Positions 42,637 to 51,734 of a stretch of DNA of 64,000 bases are shown here, piece after piece. Each line of letters opens with the position of its first letter. The first letter of the stretch is position 1. The notes beneath the pieces are model-generated. The model was not told the DNA's origin. It saw only the letters and a program-made list of their open reading frames with translations, and searched no databases. The stretch lies in contig JAOASB010000037.1 in assembly GCA_025210375.1 (NCBI GenBank), positions 62,001-126,000 of the forward strand, in the 5' to 3' direction. This stretch comes from Maledivibacter sp. GTDB lineage: Bacteria > Bacillota > Clostridia > Peptostreptococcales > Caminicellaceae. The position numbers and the translations under genes were made by a program.

Positions 42637-43475
42637 TGTTTTAAAAATGCCTCCAAAGTATTTTCTAATAACATGGTTATTGTCACAGGTCCAACGCCAC
42701 CAGGTACAGGAGTTATTAATGAAACCTTTTCAAGGGCACTATCAAACTCTGTATCTCCAACTAACTTTCCATCTACAACATTAGTACCAACATCAATCAC
42801 AATAGCTCCATCCTTTAGCATGTGACCCTTTAAAAGATTGGGATATCCAACGGCTGAAACCACAATATCTGCTTTTTTTGTATGTTCCTCTAAATTTGTG
42901 GTTTTTGAATGGCAAATTGTAATTGTAGCATTTTCCTTTAATAATAATTCTGCAACGGGTCTTCCTACTATGTTGCTTCTACCAATAACTACTATGTTTT
43001 TGCCCCTTAGCTCTACGCCTGTACTCTTCAATAGCTTAACCGCAGCCTTTGGTGTACAAGGTATGAAGGTATTCAGCCCTGAATATAGCTTCCCAGCGGT
43101 CAGTGGATTGATCCCATCTACATCTTTTTTATCAGATATGTATGATTTTATCTTGTTTTCGTTTATGCCCTTTGGTAAAGGAAACTGTATCAATATACCA
43201 CTAATTTTCTCATCATTATTAAGTTTATCCAATAAGTCTAGTGCTTCATTCTCAGTAGTGTTTTGTTCTAAGCTATGTTTTTCACTAAAGAAACCTACAG
43301 CATCGCATTTTTTAATAATATTATTTGCATAAACTCCCGAGGCTTTGTCATCGCCAATAAGAACAACTGCCAAACCAGGAGTTTTATTATATTTATCTTT
43401 TAATCCTTGAGTCTTTGTTTTAATTTCTTCTAGTAAGTCTTTTGACATCTTTCTTCCATCTATTATTTTTTTCAT
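42618..43475 (-). CDS. folD: Bifunctional FolD (methylene-THF dehydrogenase/cyclohydrolase)
   Basis: A 285-aa cytoplasmic enzyme interconverting methylene-THF and formyl-THF. Signature blocks: YANNIIKKCDAVG (catalytic Lys), QFPLPKGINENK, KDVDGINPLTAGKL, and NAD(P) motif GRSNIVGRPVAELL with PVPGGVGPVTITMLL. Start ATG 43475 is preceded by GGGGGGAGA; the open frame extends to 43511 without a ribosome site. Confidence 0.96.
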   Translation of the reverse strand: MKKIIDGRKMSKDLLEEIKTKTQGLKDKYNKTPGLAVVLIGDDKASGVYANNIIKKCDAVGFFSEKHSLEQNTTENEALDLLDKLNNDEKISGILIQFPLPKGINENKIKSYISDKKDVDGINPLTAGKLYSGLNTFIPCTPKAAVKLLKSTGVELRGKNIVVIGRSNIVGRPVAELLLKENATITICHSKTTNLEEHTKKADIVVSAVGYPNLLKGHMLKDGAIVIDVGTNVVDGKLVGDTEFDSALEKVSLITPVPGGVGPVTITMLLENTLEAFLKQWELEL

Positions 43476-43580
43476 CCCTATCTCCCCCCACATATTAGTC
43501 ACATGCCCCAAGTTACAATTTGTAAGTTTTCAGGTCATCCCTATAGTTTTACCCTTATGAAGTTTAACCTACATCTTATG

Positions 43581-44519
43581 CTATATACCCAATAAAGCTG
43601 TTCCCACAGCGTTGTCAGTACAATATTTTGCTTCTCCAAAATGGATATTGAGTCCTTCGTCCTTTAACTTCCTATATAAATTATCCCTTAAAAACCTATT
43701 TGATGCAACTCCACCGGCTATTAAAATTTCATTAATTTTTTGTATGCGAGATGCATTGACTATTATCTTATACAAAGATCTATAGATACAATCAAATAAA
43801 GCTACAGCAATATCGTCATTTTTCTTTAAACCTTCTTCGATTATCTTCTTCGTATAGGTTTCTGCTCCAGAAAAATTTATATAAGTATTTTTTGTACTAA
43901 CTGGGAGCCTCATATGTCCATAGGTCCCATTTTGACTCATTTCGTCTAACTCTTTACCTGCTGGAAAACCAAGTCCCATCATAACTCCTATTCGATCAAC
44001 AAGCTGTCCTGCACTTATATCCATTGTACCACCAATTATTTCTGAGTCATATCTATTATTATTTTTTTCTGTTTTTAAAAGCTCCGTCGTACCACCAGAA
44101 ATATGTAGGGAAATAAATTTATCACAAATTAAAGAATCAGAAGACCATTTAGCAGCTTCTATATGACCTTCTTGATGACTATATTCTTCATATTCCACTT
44201 TCAAGGTTGATGCTATTGTTCTCCCAAAGGATACTCCAGATAGAAATACAGGCATATATGATTCTTTTAGATTTCTAGGTTTATTGCTACAACAAACCTT
44301 AATAATATTTCGCATATCAATTTCCTTAGATATCTTTTCATAAAGTAGAGGGAAATTTCTAGTATGTTGAAAAGCAGCATCGGACTGTCTTAATCCTCTA
44401 TTTCCCCTTTTAACATCTAATATCTTTCTTTCATCAAATAAAAGCCCTTTATTCTCATCCACAACTGCTATGGATGTAGTATAACAGCTTGTATCAATGC
44501 CCAAAATATATTTACTCAT
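43581..44519 (-). CDS. TsaD/Kae1-like paralogue (peptidase M22-type)
   Basis: A 312-aa ASKHA-fold protein with GIDTSCYTTSIAVVD at the N-terminus, the HxxxH metal motif SHQEGHIEA, SGGTTELL and GGVASNRFLRDNL. TsaD makes the t6A tRNA modification with TsaB/TsaE, but those partners are absent here. The QSDAAFQHTRN segment is typical of the clostridial paralogue annotated O-sialoglycoprotein endopeptidase. Overlaps nusB by 8 nt. True function unproven. Confidence 0.8.
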   Translation of the reverse strand: MSKYILGIDTSCYTTSIAVVDENKGLLFDERKILDVKRGNRGLRQSDAAFQHTRNFPLLYEKISKEIDMRNIIKVCCSNKPRNLKESYMPVFLSGVSFGRTIASTLKVEYEEYSHQEGHIEAAKWSSDSLICDKFISLHISGGTTELLKTEKNNNRYDSEIIGGTMDISAGQLVDRIGVMMGLGFPAGKELDEMSQNGTYGHMRLPVSTKNTYINFSGAETYTKKIIEEGLKKNDDIAVALFDCIYRSLYKIIVNASRIQKINEILIAGGVASNRFLRDNLYRKLKDEGLNIHFGEAKYCTDNAVGTALLGI

Positions 44520-44922
44520 TAACCTCTTCCTTGCCAGCTATCGCACCTAAAAGCCCACTTATAAAGCTACCTGAATCATCGGTACCAAACTTTTTCCCGA
44601 TCTCAATAGCCTCATTTATTGATACCTTCACTGGAATATCTTCTCTATATAACATTTCAGATAATCCTATTCTAAGTATGGATAAATCTATTTTTGACAG
44701 ACTATCTAAATTCCAACCCTTTAGATTATCGTTTATATGCTTGTCTATTACTTCTTTATTTTTAATAAATATATCGATCATATCGACAATGTATTTTCTG
44801 TCACCCTCATTATCTGTTACGCCTTCTATAAAATTTTTAGCCACATCAGCCTCATATTCCTTATGTATTTCCATTTGATAATAAACCTGCATCGCAGTTT
44901 CTCTAGCCATTTTTCTGCTCAT
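44512..44922 (-). CDS. nusB: Transcription antitermination factor NusB
   Basis: A 136-aa all-helical RNA-binding protein: MSRKMARETAMQVYYQMEIH at the start, and ILRIGLSEMLYREDIPVKVSINEAIEIGKKFG in the conserved C-terminal half. With NusE it binds boxA of rRNA leaders. Start ATG 44922 with GGGGAGG; the upstream open frame reads through a family-2 repeat and is not coding. The TsaD-like gene overlaps its end. Confidence 0.94.
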   Translation of the reverse strand: MSRKMARETAMQVYYQMEIHKEYEADVAKNFIEGVTDNEGDRKYIVDMIDIFIKNKEVIDKHINDNLKGWNLDSLSKIDLSILRIGLSEMLYREDIPVKVSINEAIEIGKKFGTDDSGSFISGLLGAIAGKEEVNE

Positions 44923-44946
44923 TTTTATCCTCCCCATGTTATAAAC

Positions 44947-45054
44947 TATAGGAATTTTTAGTATAGAATTTAACTTATATACGTCCAAAACACTTAGAAG
45001 TATCGTATATTTGTCCATGTATAATTTAAGTTGTAATCATAAAAACCCTATATA
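44947..45054. repeat. Family-2 inverted repeat, 108 bp
   Basis: TATAGGAATTTTTAGTATAG at the left, AAAAACCCTATATA at the right. The centre (ACGTCCAAAACACTTAGAAG and TTTGTCCATGTATAA) matches the copy at 1765-1858. Lies in the leader of nusB, between the asp23 terminator and the ribosome site. Confidence 0.78.
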
Positions 45055-45104
45055 TAAAGTTCTATTTTTATTTATTTTTTACCAATATTATCATAAGATA
45101 CATA

Positions 45105-45143
45105 AAACAAACTAACTCTCAATCCAAAGAGAGTTAGTTTCAT
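45105..45143. terminator. Intrinsic terminator of asp23
   Basis: AAACTAACTCTC (45109-45120) / GAGAGTTAGTTT (45129-45140), 12-bp perfect stem, 8-nt loop, minus-strand tail TGTTTTATG. It separates asp23 from nusB. Confidence 0.85.
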
Positions 45144-45162
45144 AAGTTTAACCCTAATTAAT

Positions 45163-45558
45163 TTATTCTTCTTCAACTACTTCCTTTTCTTTTTCCTTTT
45201 TAGGTATGTTGACCCCTTGAACATGGACATTAACTTCAACAACCTTGAGTCCAGTCATAGTTTCTATAGCATTTTTAACATTCTCTTGTACCTTCCATGC
45301 AACATCAGGTATTTTTATACCATATTCTACTACAACAAATAGGTCTATAGCAGCTTCTTCTTCTCCAACTTCAACCTTTACTCCCTTAGACAGGTTTTTC
45401 TTGCCAAAAAGATCCGTAAGATTACCTGCTAATCCACCACTCATTGAACAAATTCCCTCTACCTCTGCTGATGCAAGTCCAGCAATGGTTGTAACAACAT
45501 CATCAGATATTTTCACCTGACCATATTGTAGATTATCTATTTGTGAATTATTTTCCAT
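45163..45558 (-). CDS. Asp23/Gls24 family protein
   Basis: A 131-aa envelope stress-type protein: GQVKISDDVVTTIAGLASAEVEGICSM at the N-terminus, VVEYGIKIPDVAWKVQENVKNAIE in the middle, then an acidic/lysine tail (KKEKEKEVVEEE). The family sits at or near the membrane through partners. Start ATG with GGAGG. Encoded between spoIIIAH and nusB, a common clostridial position (YqhY homologue); YqhY has been linked to control of acetyl-CoA carboxylase in Bacillus. Confidence 0.92.
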   Translation of the reverse strand: MENNSQIDNLQYGQVKISDDVVTTIAGLASAEVEGICSMSGGLAGNLTDLFGKKNLSKGVKVEVGEEEAAIDLFVVVEYGIKIPDVAWKVQENVKNAIETMTGLKVVEVNVHVQGVNIPKKEKEKEVVEEE

Positions 45559-45638
45559 AAATTTACCTCCATTTTCCTATGTTATATTGATTATTATATC
45601 AAAATGTTATTTTGTTTACAATTAAGTTACTAGTATTT

Positions 45639-45684
45639 TATAGGGATTTTAGTATAAATTAATTGTTTAACCGGAATATATATA
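45639..45684. repeat. Family-2 short repeat, 46 bp
   Basis: TATAGGGATTTTAGTATAAA on the left (family 2 end) joined to AATTGTTTAACCGGAATATA on the right (family 2b end). It looks like a hybrid of the two subfamilies. Lies between spoIIIAH and asp23. Confidence 0.65.
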
Positions 45685-45686
45685 TA

Positions 45687-46382
45687 TTATTTGCTTTGAA
45701 TAATTATATTATCTAAAGAATATTTTGTTTCCCTAGTAACTATATCAGATACCTTTGCCACATCGGACTTAGCTAATGACTCAGTTTGTACAGTTACATA
45801 GACATTTTCATCGGTAATAAATACTACTACATCCTCAAAGCCCTTACTTTTTATCAGGCTTTCAATGATTTTTTCCTTATTCATGACATCAATCAATTTT
45901 AGCTTTTTGTCTACCGCACCTTTTCTTGATTCTTCATCGATTCTTTCATTATCTATGATTTCATCAAATCGCGCTATAGTTTTCTCCCTCTCTGTCTCTA
46001 TATCTATTTTGGCTTGTAAAAAATAGTTTGCATTACTCATATTATTTTCTGATAAGGATTCTTGGATATTCGTATTTGCTACTGAAATAATCTCCTCTAA
46101 CCCATTTTTTTTGCTGTCAACAATATTATTACCATCTTCAACTATAGTTATAGATGATGTTGCAGTTTCACTATCGGAAGGTCCAACATGGGTTATAGTA
46201 TCCTTAAAGGTATCATCGTTATTCATCTGGGCCATTTGTTTTTCCTCATATTCCTTTAAATCCGCTGAAGCATCTAGTAAAGACTGCTTATTAATCATAT
46301 AGTTTAAATAGCTTAATGATATCAATACAAAAACCAAGGACAATACAATCAATTTTCTTTTTTCAAATTTAAAATTAAACAT
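45687..46382 (-). CDS. spoIIIAH: Stage III sporulation protein AH
   Basis: A 231-aa mother-cell membrane protein: N-terminal segment (~10-28) and a C-terminal YscJ/FliF-like ring-building domain (~130-231; ESLIKSKGFEDVVVFITDENVYVTVQ). It crosses the intermembrane space to pair with forespore SpoIIQ in the feeding-channel complex. The Ser/Thr/Asp-rich middle is a linker. Start ATG 46382. Confidence 0.93.
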   Translation of the reverse strand: MFNFKFEKRKLIVLSLVFVLISLSYLNYMINKQSLLDASADLKEYEEKQMAQMNNDDTFKDTITHVGPSDSETATSSITIVEDGNNIVDSKKNGLEEIISVANTNIQESLSENNMSNANYFLQAKIDIETEREKTIARFDEIIDNERIDEESRKGAVDKKLKLIDVMNKEKIIESLIKSKGFEDVVVFITDENVYVTVQTESLAKSDVAKVSDIVTRETKYSLDNIIIQSK

Positions 46383-46406
46383 TTTTTATCCTCCCCTTAA
46401 TCCCCA

Positions 46407-47012
46407 TTATAAATTTCGATTATAGATTTTAACCTTGTGACTTTTTATTTGAAATATAGTTGTAACAGCTTCTATAAGATTGTTCTTAACCTCGGGATTG
46501 TCAGCACCCTCAGCTACTACTATTACACCCCTAATTATGGGCTTAATCTCTTTAATAACAATTGGTGAATTCCTATAATCCTTTTCACTTACAGTTACGA
46601 TATTTTCTGAAGTATTTTCTTGCTTTATAGTCCTAGTACCACCCTGCTTGTCATTTTCCTGGGTGGTTTGCTCCGACTTGGTAGTATTTGATGCGGGGAC
46701 AACCTCCGTACTGGTTTCATATGTAATCATCACCTGAACTTCTCCTATTCCATCTATTTGACTTAATATTGTTTCTAACCGACTTTCCATACTATCACTA
46801 TATGCACTTTCAGGTATATTTGTATCCTTTGAAACTTCACTCACTTCAGAATCGGTGCTGGTATTCATATCCTCGGCTTCCCTTTTAGGATAGAATATGC
46901 TTAAGGAAATCAAAATAACTACACAAATTATAACCACTACCAATAGGTTACTTATAATCTTCTTTGTATTTCCACTTTCTAACATGTCCTTAAGTTTCTT
47001 TATGAATTTCAT
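46407..47012 (-). CDS. spoIIIAG: Stage III sporulation protein AG
   Basis: A 201-aa protein with one membrane segment (~20-42) and an extracytoplasmic ring domain (QIDGIGEVQVMITYE; PIIRGVIVVAEGADNPEVKNNLIEAV). SpoIIIAG forms a large ring in the SpoIIIA-SpoIIQ channel. A ~50-residue Thr/Gln/Asn-rich insertion (about 100-140) splits the ring domain, as in other SpoIIIAG. Start ATG 47012. About 100 bp separate it from spoIIIAF, with no other gene. Confidence 0.93.
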   Translation of the reverse strand: MKFIKKLKDMLESGNTKKIISNLLVVVIICVVILISLSIFYPKREAEDMNTSTDSEVSEVSKDTNIPESAYSDSMESRLETILSQIDGIGEVQVMITYETSTEVVPASNTTKSEQTTQENDKQGGTRTIKQENTSENIVTVSEKDYRNSPIVIKEIKPIIRGVIVVAEGADNPEVKNNLIEAVTTIFQIKSHKVKIYNRNL

Positions 47013-47111
47013 CCCTCATCCCCCTTTAAGCTAAACTTCCTCCACTAAGCTTTCTAAAATTTCTTAAGGCACATCTTTCCTAAATCAATAGGCCATAAGC
47101 TTTTTTACCCC

Positions 47112-47732
47112 TTAATTACTAACTATTACCTTGTTATCATCTAAGCTATAAATATTTGTAATATCCTCTTGGATTTTTTTCATTAATCCATTATTTAAGT
47201 TTTCTTCTCCATTAATGCTATTGTTTTGAACATTTTTCCCTTCACTATCGGATATATCAATCTTTACAATGGGAATGGCTTCTTGCTTTGTTTTTTCTTT
47301 TTTTTCTGTTACTATCAATTCTAATCCCTTAATTTCTCCCATTTTTTCCTCTGTACTACTGTCAATCTCTACATTTACCCTTGTTACCCTTACATCGTAT
47401 TTACTCTCTACCCTAAAAACTATATCCTCTTCGATTCTGTTCTTATATAAAGAGGCCAACTGCTCTATCTGCTTATTTTCTATATTTGAATTTATAAAGG
47501 AATACTCTTTTTTAGTTAATTCATTTGATATCTTAAATACTTCATTTTCTAATTCATCATTATTATTAATGAAATTTATTATGGGATTTAGTATTATTAG
47601 CATAACTATAAATCCAAATATTAATTTCAAATATTTTTTTATTTTTCCATTTGGCACTAATATCTCCAAAAAACTCATAAGTATTATCACAGTAACTATA
47701 TTTTTAATCCAAATCTTTATGCCCTCAATCAT
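47112..47732 (-). CDS. spoIIIAF: Stage III sporulation protein AF
   Basis: A 206-aa protein with two N-terminal membrane segments (~8-25 and ~33-52) and a charged cytoplasmic or intermembrane domain ending with DITNIYSLDDNKVIV. Part of the SpoIIIA export complex in the mother-cell membrane. Start ATG 47732, 8 bp after spoIIIAE. Confidence 0.9.
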   Translation of the reverse strand: MIEGIKIWIKNIVTVIILMSFLEILVPNGKIKKYLKLIFGFIVMLIILNPIINFINNNDELENEVFKISNELTKKEYSFINSNIENKQIEQLASLYKNRIEEDIVFRVESKYDVRVTRVNVEIDSSTEEKMGEIKGLELIVTEKKEKTKQEAIPIVKIDISDSEGKNVQNNSINGEENLNNGLMKKIQEDITNIYSLDDNKVIVSN

Positions 47733-47740
47733 CTTGTCAC

Positions 47741-48925
47741 CTACCTTATCATTGCTGTAATATTACCGGCACCAACTACGGCCGTTACAGCAATAAAAAA
47801 CATAATTGCAACGGATATTACAGTGGCAAATACTATCACCAATGAGTTACTCATATCATTTAAACAGTTTACTATCTTTGGATCACTTATGGGTTCTATT
47901 AGTACAGCTGTTATTTTATATATAATGATAAGTGATAAAATCTTTAACATGGGAAATGTCAATATTATAAGTATTACTATCAACCCCACTACTCCTATGG
48001 CATTTTTTATCAGTAGTGAGCATCCTAGGACAGTATCAACCGCATCTGACATAAATCCTCCAACTATGGGAATAAACCTGTCCACTGCAAATTTTGCAGT
48101 TCTTAGGGTAATACCATCTGTACTGGAGGCTAAAACCCCTTCAATGGTAACCACGCCAAGGAAAATGGTAAGTATAAACCCCATTAAGGTCACACTTACT
48201 TGTTTTATGAGGGATGCTAGCTTCTCTATCTTTATCCCGGAAGGTAAATTGTTTACTATTGAGAGTATGGCAGAAAACAGTACTAAGGGTAGTATTATAT
48301 CCCTCATTATGGTGCTTGTAATTCCTATAGAACCTACTATAATGGGCTTAAAAATGGCTGAAGCCGTTATACTACCTGCCGCCATAAGTAAAGTCAATAA
48401 CACAGGCATTAAGGACTGCATAAAGCTAACCATATTATCTATCGCTTGTTGTCCAACCGTCATAGCTGCTATAAAGCCCTTTACAAGTATTCCTGCTATG
48501 ACTAAATAGCAAGCATAAAATGCAATCTCACTGGTACTATTATTTCCAAAGGAATTAGTTAGATTATTTAATAAACTGCATAATATTGAAATAATAATCA
48601 ATTGAGACAAAAGCTTTGAATTTATGATAATCTCTTTAAATAGCTTTTTAAAAAATCCCATCAATATTCCTTTAAAGGATAAATTCAATTCACCCCTTAA
48701 GGCCTTTACTATATATGTCTTTATATCCAGTTGAGGCATGCTTAATGAATTTTCATCGTTCATATTGTTTATTAGCTCTTCCATCTCCGTTAGGTCTATT
48801 GTATCTAGCTGTTCTATTATCAGTTTTTCCGTTATTCCCGATGACTTTTCTCCACCCTCATTACTATAAGCGACATTGGCAGAAAAAATTAATATCATCA
48901 GTATAATAATTATTTTTCTCTTCAT
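47741..48925 (-). CDS. spoIIIAE: Stage III sporulation protein AE
   Basis: A 394-aa polytopic protein: cleavable-type signal (1-21), then about eight membrane segments, with the family blocks SFMQSLMPVLLTLLMAAGSI and GFMSDAVDTVLGCSLLIKNA. SpoIIIAE is the main membrane-embedded subunit, resembling export-gate proteins. Start ATG 48925. Operon gene 5 of 8. Confidence 0.94.
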   Translation of the reverse strand: MKRKIIIILMILIFSANVAYSNEGGEKSSGITEKLIIEQLDTIDLTEMEELINNMNDENSLSMPQLDIKTYIVKALRGELNLSFKGILMGFFKKLFKEIIINSKLLSQLIIISILCSLLNNLTNSFGNNSTSEIAFYACYLVIAGILVKGFIAAMTVGQQAIDNMVSFMQSLMPVLLTLLMAAGSITASAIFKPIIVGSIGITSTIMRDIILPLVLFSAILSIVNNLPSGIKIEKLASLIKQVSVTLMGFILTIFLGVVTIEGVLASSTDGITLRTAKFAVDRFIPIVGGFMSDAVDTVLGCSLLIKNAIGVVGLIVILIILTFPMLKILSLIIIYKITAVLIEPISDPKIVNCLNDMSNSLVIVFATVISVAIMFFIAVTAVVGAGNITAMIR

Positions 48926-48936
48926 TTGCTCACTTC

Positions 48937-49323
48937 CTAAGGCATCAATTTAATTATTAAATTCAGAACCGAAAGTAATATAGGTAACGCCAATGCCATT
49001 ATAATAATCTTTCCAGCAAACTCAATCTTTGATGCTATTGAAGATTCCCCTGTATCTTTACAGACCTGGGCTCCAAACTCTGTAATATATGCTATACCTA
49101 TAATTTTAAATATGGATTTTAAGTATACTACCTCCATATCCAGCTTATTTGTAAGCCCATGGATGACCTCCAATATAGAAGCCAGCTTACTTATCATAAG
49201 CAGAAATATAACTACTCCTGTTGCTATGCTTATATGAACACCATACTCGGGCTTAAATTGCTTTACTATAACCGCAAGTATGGTAGCTGTGATTCCTAGA
49301 GCAACAATTTTAAATATCTCCAT
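48937..49323 (-). CDS. spoIIIAD: Stage III sporulation protein AD
   Basis: A 128-aa protein with four membrane segments and the family motif FKIIGIAYITEFGAQVCKDTGE followed by SIASKIEFAGKIIIMALA. Membrane component of the SpoIIIA channel complex. Start ATG 49323, 15 bp after spoIIIAC. Confidence 0.93.
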   Translation of the reverse strand: MEIFKIVALGITATILAVIVKQFKPEYGVHISIATGVVIFLLMISKLASILEVIHGLTNKLDMEVVYLKSIFKIIGIAYITEFGAQVCKDTGESSIASKIEFAGKIIIMALALPILLSVLNLIIKLMP

Positions 49324-49338
49324 AAAACCACACCTTTG

Positions 49339-49542
49339 TTAATATATTTCAAACATTGCTCTTACCGTTGTAAAAAGATTATTTACTAGCTGTACTATCA
49401 TTAAGAGAACAATTATCAACCCCGCTATTGTTGTCATCATAGCCATTTCTTCCCTGCCGGAATGCTTTAATACCTGATTCAATATTGATACTAAAATTCC
49501 TATTGCAGCAATCTTAAATATCAAGCTTATATCTACCGCCAT
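49339..49542 (-). CDS. spoIIIAC: Stage III sporulation protein AC
   Basis: A 67-aa protein with two membrane segments joined by KHSGREEMA, the conserved loop of SpoIIIAC. Start ATG 49542 with GGGAGG. Membrane subunit of the SpoIIIA complex. Confidence 0.93.
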   Translation of the reverse strand: MAVDISLIFKIAAIGILVSILNQVLKHSGREEMAMMTTIAGLIIVLLMIVQLVNNLFTTVRAMFEIY

Positions 49543-49556
49543 AATAACCCTCCCAA

Positions 49557-50078
49557 TTAAATTAGAATTATCACTACTGCTAAACCTAATAATATACCTA
49601 ATCTATTGTACATTTTCCCATTTTTCTCTTTTTCTTTAATTGCTTTACCTTTTTGCTCAATCAAAAGAACTTTTGTATATTCAAAATGTTTTTCCTGAGT
49701 ATTTTTATTTCCTAAGCCAAGCTCTTTAGCAAAATCTATTATTATCTCTATATCTTCTTTTCCTAGGGAAAGAAGTCCACTATTTCTATTTATTACATCC
49801 TTCCACGTCTCGTCTATACCATATCCTTCTCTAGCCCTCAATTGCTTCCATGTCTCTTCAAAAATCCATGAGATACTTTTATGGCTTCTCTTTGCAACTG
49901 TTTTCATGGCAATCGGTAAAGGGGTGGAATAGTATAATATATCGTTTTCTAAACTGTTTAGTGAACTAATAAAATAATCAAGCTGTTTCACTCTCATTCC
50001 ATACCTTAAGGCTATAAGATATCCTATTGTTCCAGAAGAGAAAAGCAGAATTAACCCAACAATGAATTTAAGTGCCAT
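49557..50078 (-). CDS. spoIIIAB: Stage III sporulation protein AB
   Basis: A 173-aa protein with membrane segments at each end (~5-22 and ~155-172) and a helical middle (YGMRVKQLDYFISSLNSLENDILYYSTPLP), similar to GspF-type export proteins. Start ATG 50078 with AGGAGGG, inside the end of spoIIIAA, so coupled. The upstream in-frame ATG at 50123 lies deep in spoIIIAA. Confidence 0.92.
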   Translation of the reverse strand: MALKFIVGLILLFSSGTIGYLIALRYGMRVKQLDYFISSLNSLENDILYYSTPLPIAMKTVAKRSHKSISWIFEETWKQLRAREGYGIDETWKDVINRNSGLLSLGKEDIEIIIDFAKELGLGNKNTQEKHFEYTKVLLIEQKGKAIKEKEKNGKMYNRLGILLGLAVVIILI

Positions 50079-51126
50079 GCAGTTCCCTCCTATCAGATAG
50101 TACCCCTTGTCCTTCCACCACATCAGTTTCTAAATCTATAATTTTTTTTACCGTCCCAACCCTGGGCCTATTAGTCAAAATTATTATCTTTTCGAATATT
50201 TTATTTTCAATTAAGCTAGAAATATTTGTTCTTCGACTGATCTCTTCAATACTATCACCATGAACCGTAGTTATGAACTTAACTCCAGCATTTATTGCCT
50301 CCTTTAAGGCATATATGTCCTCATCCCTACCAATCTCGTCGGTGGCTATCACTCTAGGGGACATGGATCTTATGAGCATGATCATGCCCTCAGCCTTGGG
50401 ACATCCATCCAGCACATCGGTTCTCAGTCCAACATCTTTTTGAGGTATTCCATTGTAGCATCCAGCGATTTCAGATCTTTCATCTACAACCGATACATTT
50501 ATTCCTTTGAAATTGTATTTTTTTGTTCCACTGCTTATAAGTCTTATGATATCCCTAAGTATTGTTGTTTTACCGCATCCAGGTGGTGAAACTATCAAAG
50601 TATTATATATGGAATCACAACCCTTTATTATATGCTTTATTACTTTTTCACCACATCCAATTTTCTCCTTTGATATACGTATATTTAAACCAGATATATC
50701 CTTAATGGTTTTAACCCTATTATTCTCTATAATAGCTTTGCCGCATATTCCAACCCTATGTCCACCCCTTATGGTTATGAATCCATTCTTTATTTCTTCT
50801 TCAAGGGCATATGCAGAGTAATCTGTTACTAATCTAAAACTTGTGCTTATATCATTTAAGTTAACCATAAAATTATTATGTTTGACTTTTGTGGGCCACC
50901 CATCCTCAGATAGAAAATAATCTTCCCCATGGGAATTTATAATCAATGGTTTATTGACCCTCATTCTAAATTCTTCTACATCATTTAAAAATCTATTTGG
51001 TAAATTACCGAGTACATTTCTTAGCTTTCTAGGTAGGATTTCTAAAATTTCTCTATGATTTGTTTCTAGGTTGTCTCTTATACTGTTCTTCTTAAAACTC
51101 ATATTTTTATCCTTAGGTTCTTCCAT
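50068..51126 (-). CDS. spoIIIAA: Stage III sporulation protein AA (ATPase)
   Basis: A 352-aa GspE/VirB11-like secretion ATPase: Walker A VSPPGCGKTT (~185-194), Walker B-like RVIATDEIGRDED, and FITTVHGDSIEE. It energises the SpoIIIA channel between mother cell and forespore. First gene of the eight-gene operon; start ATG 51126 with AAAGGAGGG. A sigma-E promoter is expected upstream, but the 51127-51190 stretch has no site I could assign. Confidence 0.95.
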   Translation of the reverse strand: MEEPKDKNMSFKKNSIRDNLETNHREILEILPRKLRNVLGNLPNRFLNDVEEFRMRVNKPLIINSHGEDYFLSEDGWPTKVKHNNFMVNLNDISTSFRLVTDYSAYALEEEIKNGFITIRGGHRVGICGKAIIENNRVKTIKDISGLNIRISKEKIGCGEKVIKHIIKGCDSIYNTLIVSPPGCGKTTILRDIIRLISSGTKKYNFKGINVSVVDERSEIAGCYNGIPQKDVGLRTDVLDGCPKAEGMIMLIRSMSPRVIATDEIGRDEDIYALKEAINAGVKFITTVHGDSIEEISRRTNISSLIENKIFEKIIILTNRPRVGTVKKIIDLETDVVEGQGVLSDRRELHGT

Positions 51127-51189
51127 AACATGTCCCTCCTTTTTATAAATAATATTTTCTTATCCTAAATTTATGCTTATTTTTTTCAA

Positions 51190-51229
51190 AAAAAATAAAA
51201 ACCCGATACTTAGTATCCAGTATCGGGTT
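51190..51229 (-). terminator. Intrinsic terminator before spoIIIAA
   Basis: AACCCGATACT (51200-51210) / AGTATCGGGTT (51219-51229), 11-bp perfect stem, minus-strand tail TTTTTATTTTTTTT. Ends the CD1247-type gene and isolates the spoIIIA operon. Confidence 0.9.
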
Positions 51230-51265
51230 GAAATCTCTATATTTTGCTTAATTTAGTTTTAGTTT

Positions 51266-51688
51266 TTAATGATCACAGCAACAATCACATTCATCTTCTT
51301 CATCGGATATATGTATAGTTTCATTACATTCTGGACAAGTTACTTCTATTTCACCATTTTCATCATCATAAAATAGGTTCTCATCTAAATATATTGGTTC
51401 TCCACATGTTGGGCATTTAATTTCATCGAAATCAATAAGATCCTCATCATCAAATTCATCTAATTCTTCATAGTAATCATCCTCAAGTTCAGTTAAATCC
51501 TCATCTATAGCCTCTACATACTCATTAACTTCTGCTAATCCCTCATCTACTTCTTCTATAGAATCAGCAAAATCATCAAGGATATCAATAATATGAAGCA
51601 ATAATTTACCCTCTTTTGTTTTAGGATCCAATTCCATCCCATCGGCTAATCCCTTAACATATGAAACTTTTTCATGTAAATAACTCAT
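51266..51688 (-). CDS. CD1247-type acidic protein with zinc ribbon
   Basis: A 140-aa protein. The N-terminal ~50 residues (MSYLHEKVSYVKGLADGMEL) match a conserved clostridial domain named after CD1247. A strongly acidic coiled region (~55-85) follows, then a C4 ribbon, CPTCGEPIY and CPECNETIHI, and a C-terminal CDCCCDH cluster that could bind another metal. Start ATG with AGGAGG. Function unknown. It lies between efp and spoIIIAA in a single-gene unit with its own terminator. Confidence 0.85.
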   Translation of the reverse strand: MSYLHEKVSYVKGLADGMELDPKTKEGKLLLHIIDILDDFADSIEEVDEGLAEVNEYVEAIDEDLTELEDDYYEELDEFDDEDLIDFDEIKCPTCGEPIYLDENLFYDDENGEIEVTCPECNETIHISDEEDECDCCCDH

Positions 51689-51734
51689 AATAAACCTCCT
51701 TATTGTTTAGTTTAGTTCAATTGTATTATTCCCC

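Noticed and set aside
44923-45018. N-terminal extension of NusB
   Set aside because: The extra 32 codons read through a family-2 repeat; the ribosome site GGGGAGG marks ATG 44922 as the start.
47823-48509. 228-aa plus-strand frame opposite spoIIIAE
   Set aside because: Antisense shadow of a membrane-protein gene, with no ribosome site or recognisable domain.
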